A stretch of 64,000 nucleotides of DNA from Clytia hemisphaerica (lineage: Eukaryota; Cnidaria; Hydrozoa; Leptothecata; Clytiidae), in contig CACVBU010000757.1 of NCBI GenBank assembly GCA_902728285.1, positions 346,900 to 410,899 of the forward strand. The letters run 5' to 3'. A model generated the notes under the pieces. It had not been told where the DNA came from and made no database searches. It saw only the letters and a program-made list of their open reading frames with translations. Of the stretch, positions 56,555-64,000 are shown one piece after another; the stretch's first letter is position 1; every line of letters starts with the position of its first letter. The position numbers and the translations under genes were made by a program.

Positions 56555-58835
56555 CGAGCAATGGGCTTCAGATCATTATATTTCAAACGTTAAAAATCCT
56601 CCAAATCGTAAAAAGTATGCATTGTGTGCAACTAAGAATACATGTCTTTTACGATGTTACGATTAGACATTGCAATATATATCTTAGATTTAAAACTAGA
56701 CTTTTTTATACCTGTAAATTTCAGGTTTTCTTGGGGATAATATACGAGAATGAAAATACAAATGAAGGGTGTAGAAAGGTTCTCGAAGATCTCCAACAAT
56801 ACCAGTCAACTTCGGGGAAAGGGAACGACATAACATTTACGGAAAAAGCAATTGTCGGAGATCAGCTAACCATTGAGCGATGTATAAATGTAATGTTTCA
56901 ATCAGCTGGCGCATTTGACGCAAAAGAAAGATTCGAAGGAATGCACTGTGAAGTCGCTGATTTTCATTTGACATGAAAATATTGCAGGTAAGAATAGATT
57001 TGGGTATTTTAAATGGCTCTTACGGTTTTCTACTAATTCTAGCAGAAATATGAATATCTTTACTATTGATTGCGATAACATTATATTTTAGTATGCCATG
57101 GATCATTTCTGCAAGAATTCCTTCCCGGACAAATGTACCTTGGGGGCTGATAAGTCCTTCATCAACCGTAGAAACGTGGCAACAGAAGTCAAAAAGCATT
57201 AATCCGCTGTGAGAAGCTTTCTTGACGTCGAATTCAAAGCTAGAGTTATCGCAGCCGGCCTTGATATACTCGAAATCAGTGACGTCGACGAAATGACCAA
57301 ATCTTTTAACGTGGATTACTTTGAAAAGTTGGCTTCGCCAGAAGAAAAAAGGAGGTTAGATTTAATTATTAGAATCTTTTCGCAAAACATCTTTTATTTA
57401 AAAAAATGTTTCACTGATGATAAATTATCATTATCATTACGATTATTCTTATTATTTCTACAGAAAGTTGGAGAGCATCTGCACAGAGGTTGTTGACAAC
57501 TACATTCTACGTTCGTCAACTGCCGAGAATTATCTTACAAAGAAGCAAGTTGAATTCATTAGTGTAGAAGGGAAATTCAAGTGCAACTTGTGTGACAAAC
57601 TCTTCGAATTCATTGGAAAATCTCTTCGCACACATCTACAGAAAGAACATCAAGTAGAAAACGTAAGTCAAGATATTTTTAAAGGCTAATCCTTTTTAAA
57701 ATCAAAAAATGATTTAATTTAAATTTTGAAATTAAGGTTCACACGTATGAGACCTAAGCTTAGGATTTTCTTGTCTTTCAGATCCAAGACGACATGTTGA
57801 ATTATCAGATCGCACTGATGGAGTATTTAGCTCTGTGGGAAAATTTTTCCGATGCAGTGAAAGAAGGAGATGGAGACAGAGTGATAAGGTGATGGAAGTT
57901 CCTGTTCCCATACTTCTTCAAAGATGGACCACATAGCAAAAAATATAACGTGGAGGCGTTTTATTTGATTTTGCAGCTTAATTGCCTTTTAAGTGAGAAA
58001 GACGCTTACAGCCTGATGTGGAACCGCACTTGTAGAAACAAAAATGGGAAAGGTAATATAATCTACCTGACTGTTCCTTTTGCAGGTGTCTTCTGTTTCC
58101 AACAAACAAGTTTTCGATCCATAAAATGAATCCTTTCGATTTTTGCAAATGACCTGAAAAAGATAAGGAAACTAAACAATCGTCTGCTTTGTTGGATGAT
58201 GGAAAGAAGATTAATATAAAAAAATATAGCAGTATTTGTATATTTATGTCAATCACTTTTACTTTCAGGACACAACATACCTTTGGATTTGCAATGCGAG
58301 CATTACATCCGGCTGGTGAAAACCATCAAGAGAAAGTTAGGTCCAAATGCCATGGATGAAAAAGTGATGACAAGGTAGCTATTATAAATTCATTATTTCT
58401 TTTTATCTGAAACGATACTTTAAGGTTATAGGTTAATGTAGATGTTTTTCGCCCCAAGTTATTTCTATTCCATCCTAACAATTTCAGTAAAACTAAGACT
58501 TGAAATAATAATTTACATAAACCTGGGTTTTATACAATTTATTTATTTTGTTTCAAGGTACGCAAAAGCACTTCATTTCAATAAGGAGCTCCTAGAGAAG
58601 TTTGACGATGAAAACGAATTGAAAAAACGTTCAGGAAAACATACAAAGAAAAGAGATGACGGAGATCTCATTAAATTAGTAAAACAAAAAGGCACTTCAA
58701 TCAACTCCTGGACGAGAATATAAATACTTTTCAAATCAAAAGGAAAGCATGCTCGTCAATTTTGATATGACGAAGTTTCATAAATGGATCGAAACGCACA
58801 AACATCAGATGAAAACCCTAAAAACTGTTCGTTGA

Positions 58836-60313
58836 TTTTCTAGTTTTTGGATTTTTTTTATTATTTTGTATTATTTTGTATCGAAACCATTTTGTATCTG
58901 AACCCTCCTTTATATCTTAACCCCATTTTGTATCTTAACCCAATTTTGTATCTTAATCAGTTTATATTTTGAATATCTCAGTTCATTATTATATCATTAC
59001 ATTATTATTATATATCATACTTGGATGAAAATTAATAAGTGTCTAGAACCTTACTCAAAGTAAAATAGTCTGATAAAAACGTTGAACTTGTATATACTTT
59101 ACATCTAAAAATTTGTAAAAAATCTTCTAATCAAAAGATTTGCTACAACTTCTGAATAAATGTATAATATAATATACTATAATATTAAGTACTTTTGCCA
59201 TTTTCCAAGAATAGACTGCAATAAAAGACTTGACTATAATTTTCACTGACAAAATATAACCAAAAATTCTACATAAAAAGAAAATAGAACCATACATTAT
59301 TTAAAAACAAGAGAAATTTAAAGATAAAGCAAGCACCTAATGTGGGGTTAGTAAATACCTTGAAAAGAGACCAAAGAAATTATATTTGTCTTGACTTCAA
59401 TTCTATAAATGCAATTTAACACCTTTTTTCAATTATGTCATTAAAACTCATGAATACCATAACTGATATCAGTAAAAGAAAAATTGTTCACTTGAAGCTA
59501 ATCAATTTTTTACCCAGGAATACCAGGTTTTCAAAGAAACTAAGGATATCAAAAAATATGTTGGTCAACTGATATCAAATTTTTTCAGAATATTATAATA
59601 ATCAATATCATCAGCCAAAACCCAAAATTTGCTGTTAGTTGTATATATAGATTTGAAGTCATCTCTCTATTTCCAATAATGACAATATTGAATTTGTCTT
59701 TATGATTTGGACTTTCCTTAACTATAACTGACCTGATAATGGGTTGGTCTAAAAGGGAGGGTAGCCAAAGATTTAACTTGAATTAACACAACATGGTCAA
59801 AATTTGTTTTTCCACTATTTGAACTTAGACCTTTTGATTACCTATAATTAATAAATGTATCCTTGATATGTAATCCTTACAACTACAAGGTGTGAATCCC
59901 TAAGTTATCATAGGTACGAGGTAAATTATCCATTGATGTTATGAGATCTGATTTTCATTTTGAGTCTGTTTTAGAATGTTGGGGATCTAAAAATAGCCTC
60001 TACTTTTCACCATAAAAATGGTCTGGTCTGTAATTTTCAGAGTGTGAGAGAAAGGAAGACAAGATGGTGATTGAACTCAGTAAACAGAAGTAGATTTTTG
60101 TACTTTTTACCAAAATTACTACGGTAACTAAAGTTTTGGAGCAAATTTAAACCTGATTTCTGTTAAAGGTTCTAACATTGTATTTTAACAAATTAAAACA
60201 CTAGCCTGCACTAGCCTTCAAATATTTGGGCAAAAAAAGGGTACCCCACAAGCTAACCCTGCTTTTTAGACCAACCCCCTGATAAAGGGGTGCACAAAAC
60301 ATGTAAGTATAAA
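58836..60313. other. Convergent intergenic region
   Basis: Separates the 3' ends of the DUF6589 gene (plus) and the RecQ-like gene (minus). AT-rich, with no exons. No clear AATAAA pair can be assigned. Confidence 0.5.
58880..58966 (+). repeat. Short tandem repeat, units of 20-25 bp
   Basis: TTTTGTATC followed by TTAACCC or GAACCC recurs four to five times with small changes, just after the last DUF6589 exon. Confidence 0.65.
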
Positions 60314-63300
60314 TTAAAAGTCTTCATCTTCAAGAGTTCGTTTCGAAATATTGCCATCAGTGCAATCAGAAAGAAGATAGCTATTGACTTGTGAGTCTGT
60401 CACAGATTGATATCTGGTATCATTCATAAAACTTGCATCATCAAGCCCCAGAGGCTCCTCTTCAAGATTTAGCTGTTCCATTTGGTCTATTTCAATATCA
60501 TGAAAAACAGAGTTTAAAATTTTTAAGACTTCGATTGCATGTCTTGTCCGCCAGATCTCAACACAAGATTTAAGATCTTGGATGTTGAAAATTTTTGTAA
60601 CATTTACCATAACTTGCTTCACATGGTACTCTGTGAACTCATGGAACAAGTTAGGCAATGATACCTGTTTTAGATTTTTCTTTTTATTGAAGATCTCCAT
60701 ACGGAAATCATTCAATAACCCCCTAAGTTCATCCCTTTCAGCCATTGATACGTTTCTTTTACGCTCAGTTACAGGAGCTTGAGCATTCACATTAAGTTGC
60801 TTCAATTTCTTACAACAGTTCGGTTCTTTACATTGACATACATTTGAACAAAGATCACGACAAGTACAGTTAGAAAGAGACGAGTAGGTCCCTGGAAACT
60901 TGACCATCAAAAAATCCCGCCTACACTTAACATGGCTTCCGGCATACTTAACCATATCAGACGATGCATGGGTTGCCAAACTTTTATGGAACATCAAAAT
61001 ACTTTCGCTTGGTGAACCATCTCTACCAACTCTGCCAACCTCCTGAACAAAAGATTCAACCGTATAGGGCGGTCCAAAATGGATGCATCAGTTAAAACCT
61101 TTAACATTGACCCCATACCAAAAGCTGATGTGCATATGATGACACGTAGATGACTTTCAAGGATTGAAGCTTGGGCAAGGACATGATTTTTTACTGACTG
61201 TGGACTATATGCATGGAACTCTTCAACAAGGCGGTACCTTAGATTACCCTCCTTTCCACTAAGAAAAAGATCAACCCCGAGTTTAGAAACCATTCCATTA
61301 TTTAACAGGTTGACCTCCTTTCTTGTGTTGACATATATAATGGTTTTGCAGGTATGCTCTTTTTTGGCAATTATTTCTTCCATGATAAAGTCAAAGAAAT
61401 TGACAAGATACCTGCCATCCTCTTTGCCCATTGAAATCTGCTCGACTGTGAATCTATTGACAAAAAATGATGTGATACTGATAGCCTTATCATTGTACTT
61501 TTTCTTGAAGTCTAAAAATCCTTGTGAATAAAAAAATTTCTTTTTAAAGATTTAATTTGAAACCTGACAGACAAAGTTTAGGAATTTCTTCTAATAACAT
61601 TATCTACTAAGAGAGCTATTACTAATTTTTTATAATCAAATATCTATTTATCATCTATCATAACTATAATTTTACTATACTGTAACCACAAAATGTCAGA
61701 TCAGAAAATTAGTTGAATATTTTGTATATACCAAAGTTAAATAATCTTCTATACTAATTGAGTTTATGAAAAATTTCTGTAACGCTAGCCCAGTAACATA
61801 TTAAGGTTTCTAAAATTTGAACGCCGCGGCTGGAAAACCTATCCACCTTCGATACAAAAAGTCTCGCGCTAAGTTTGACAAGCGTAGAAAACTCGGATTA
61901 GAGAAGACTCTACACTGCTATTTGTAAACGAAAAAAGTTCTGACGTCAATTTCATGAAAAAGTACTGCGACGTCACAAAGTTTCAAATAAAGGTGTGGCA
62001 TTTTTGTTGCACGATTTCGAATTATTTTATATCAACACACGCAACAAAATCCAACATTGTTGTTTGATGATTAAACTTCGTCTAACATTATTTAAAAAGG
62101 TTTCAATGTTGGTTGCATTGCATATGCGCCGGTCTTAAGCTGTCCGCATGTAAAGCCAACAAACGGGAAAACCTTCAGTGCTCAATCGCAAAGCGCGAGC
62201 CTCTTCTTCACAACTAAGGTTTTTTCTTTCCTAGAAGCAACCCTCGAACCACCTCAGACACCTTTGGGCGTCTGCAACGATGGGTACCCTCGATAATTTT
62301 GACAGGGTCACTATGGCATTTCATTGAACACAAACTTCCGTTATCTTAAAAAGACATATCATCGAGGCTTACAGACACAACATTTTGACTAATGTAAAAA
62401 GTTTAGAAGTATAATTTTTATTATTGTATTCGGCATTTTAAGCCAAATCGATGTCAGGAATTAACCCACATTATAGTATTTTAAAGGCTTTTGATGTGCA
62501 AGCAAAACCGTTAACCGGCGTTTGCGACGACGGGAACCGTCTAGTTATTACCTAACATTATTTTTGTTAGGGTGATATATTTCACAGTACACATCGTTTG
62601 ATTGAGGATTTAGCATTGAGAAGATGGTGGCCTGAGTAGCAGAGGTTGCAGTGGCAGTGAACAACATGAACCTTGCTTTTGATGACAAGAGACTTTGCAG
62701 CTCAACAATCTTGGAATAGCTTTCTCTGAATGCTTTTGTGGATTCATTTGATGACTTGCCCCTATGGTTGTTAAATATGTTTTAAGTGAAATCGTGTAAC
62801 GACTGGTTAGTTGACGTATAATATATGAAGAGACACTCAAAAATAGAAAATTAGTAGTGTTAGAGAGCAGGACGTTTGTAAAATTTTAGAAGACAAAAAA
62901 ATGTGGTTCATTAATATCATGAAAGAAACATGGTAAAGCCTTTCCGAAAGATTAAAATAATCTACAAACCATTCAACCATTACATGTGCTTCATCAACTA
63001 CGACTCCTATACAACGGTCAATAAACTCAGAATCAGAAAACAACATTCGCCAACGTTTCGTCTCCAACACTTCTGGACAGACATACACCAATGAATATGT
63101 ACCAGCTTTGATATCTTGGAGGGAACAACATTGAATTCAGATAAAACTTTTTAAGAGATATTATAAAATGAAACTGCTGTACTATCTGACAGCTTACTTA
63201 TTAGTACATTGCTATTGCTCTACTCTTTGGTGTGTAATAAACAAATGACAGTTATTTGCCAAAATGTTTAAGGAAACAAGGGGTTATTTATCTAAAGTCG

Positions 63301-63895
63301 CCTGAAAGTAAAGCCATGTAACTCCATGCTAATTGTTACTGTGAGATCGGGTAACTTTCATCAGTGGAGGATAACATGCATAGCCCTCAAATGAATGACC
63401 TGGTCGGTCATTAAGATACAAAGTAAAATCAAAACAAAAATTGTAGAGTAGAGCTGTGAATGGAGCTGCGTAGTTCATTTGTTTTGAAATTCTTCTGCTT
63501 TGATTGGTCAGTCATTTGATGTTCACGGTAGGGCTTATATGAATATCTCTTTTAAAAAAACAGGGGGTTCAATTTAGGACAAAGTAATAATTTATTACGC
63601 CCCTAAGAGAAGAGTACTTCTTTGTTGATGAATCTAGAGTCTATACTGACAACCAGACTTATCTTAAGTAAAATAATTCTAAATCTAAATAATATAGACA
63701 TACCTTCAAAACACTCATCATTTACAGTCTTGTCTAAGGAAATAGCCATGATACAGCTATCCCCAGCAGCCTTGATCTGATCGTTTATCAAGGCTATGAG
63801 TGGTGAAAATACTAGAAGCACTGGATTGCTAATCTCTGGACGTAACTCCTCAAAGTACCTCGGCACTGCTTGGAAAACAACTGACTTTCCATAGC
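60314..63895 (-). pseudogene. RecQ-like DNA helicase, 3' part, one frameshift
   Basis: Minus-strand exons 63704-63895, 62970-63114, 62586-62761 and 60314-61511 join in phases 1, 2 and 1. Superfamily 2 helicase motifs appear in order: Walker A GYGKSVVFQ, Ia VFSPLIALINDQ, Walker B VVVDEAHVMVEW (W split by an intron), III MLFTATATSATQ, IV TIIYVNTRKEV, V VIICTSAFGMG and VI QEVGRVGRDG. A zinc-binding CRRDFL..CTCRDLCSNVC segment and an acidic tail follow. These proteins unwind DNA 3' to 5' using ATP. Motifs V and VI are in different frames; one base is missing near 61085, in an otherwise intact exon, so this is a recent pseudogene or a sequence error. The N-terminus, including the residues before GYGKS, lies past the window end. 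Intron 61512-62585 shows nothing else. Confidence 0.85.
63337..63530. mobile_element. MITE family C copy in a RecQ intron (194 bp)
   Basis: It starts TACTGTGAGATCGGGTAACT, continues CATCAGTGGAGGATAACATG and GAATGACCTGG, and ends TTCACGGTA. The right arm is shorter than in the 25222 copy. It lies between the Walker A and DEAH exons. Confidence 0.75.
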
Positions 63896-64000
63896 CTAAA
63901 TGACAATAACACAACTGATTTTTAATTTATGACTACGTTAAATTTGTTTAAGCTTTCTTAAATTTTTTAATTTTATCATAGTATAAACACACACGTTTGA
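63896..64000. other. RecQ-like intron continuing past the window
   Basis: Sequence upstream of the Walker A exon. The acceptor (minus strand) reads TTGTCATTTAG. The preceding exon is not in the window. Confidence 0.5.

Larger units (their letters stand above)
37915..58835 (+). pseudogene. DUF6589-family gene, 13 exons over 21 kb, inactivated
   Basis: Exons: 37915-38136, 41645-41791, 42994-43145, 44350-44628, 45070-45307, 54935-55123, 55256-56340 (interrupted), 56725-56987, 57092-57354, 57464-57662, 57782-58052, 58269-58374, 58558-58835. Most borders agree in phase. Visible parts are a CQSC zinc-ribbon-like pair and coiled coil in exon 1, WPSGSRITE / LKPQFNSLAVRLL, the IVMAAAVMFKN helix block, EFGEGHDDMV, GDQLTIERC plus EVADFHL (exon 8), a C2H2-like CNLCDKLF..HLQKEH (exon 10), WKFLFPYFF and NIPLDLQCEH. 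From memory these match DUF6589, a family I infer to be transposase-like; its biochemistry is unknown to me. Lesions: a frame mismatch at the exon 3/4 joint, a shift near 55515, a 717-bp MITE in exon 7, a shift at 56971, TAA at 57200, TGA at 57890 and a shift near 58686. Confidence 0.8.

Overview
This is an AT-rich, intron-rich, transposon-dense stretch of an animal nuclear genome. Genes have small exons with GT..AG introns and long introns full of inverted-repeat elements. There are no operons, ribosome binding sites or CRISPR arrays. A ZNG1/CBWD metallochaperone gene, PIF/Harbinger, Ty3/Gypsy, Penelope-like and DUF6589 elements, and a RecQ-like helicase together suggest an invertebrate metazoan. 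A cnidarian, sponge or mollusc would fit, but the phylum cannot be fixed from the sequence alone.

Layout. (1) 1 to about 7.6 kb, minus strand: the 5' part of a Ty3/Gypsy-type retroelement. It has part of an LTR with a TATA box, a Lys-type primer binding site, a small RING-finger ORF, gag, and a long protease-RT-RNaseH-integrase ORF. That ORF runs in frame into a membrane-segment, envelope-like region that leaves the window. (2) 7.6-19.5 kb: no convincing complete gene; several short inverted-repeat elements and one possible orphan exon. (3) 19.5-20.7 kb, plus strand: a two-exon gene for a secreted protein with many dibasic sites and one glycine-amidation signal, a candidate prohormone. (4) 21.4-37.4 kb, minus strand: a complete three-exon ZNG1/CBWD gene. 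Its 14.1-kb first intron holds an apparently intact 5.3-kb PIF/Harbinger transposon (Myb-like gene plus DDE transposase), a tRNA-derived SINE and several MITEs. (5) 37.9-58.8 kb, plus strand: a 13-exon DUF6589 gene spread over 21 kb and now broken by frameshifts, stop codons and a MITE inserted inside an exon. Its introns carry at least nine more repeats and a Penelope-like GIY-YIG fragment. (6) 60.3-64 kb, minus strand: the 3' part of a RecQ-like helicase gene with one frameshift, convergent with the DUF6589 gene.

How the parts relate. ZNG1 is the only clear host housekeeping gene. It faces away from the DUF6589 gene across a 0.5-kb gap that probably contains both promoters. The Harbinger genes form a classic two-protein system, a Myb/SANT DNA-binding partner and a DDE nuclease. 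The DUF6589 and RecQ-like genes are neighbours, convergent and both decaying; they may be pieces of one large mobile element, but this is inference.

Exon structures were built by eye from splice signals, reading-frame phase and remembered family patterns. No alignment or database search was run.
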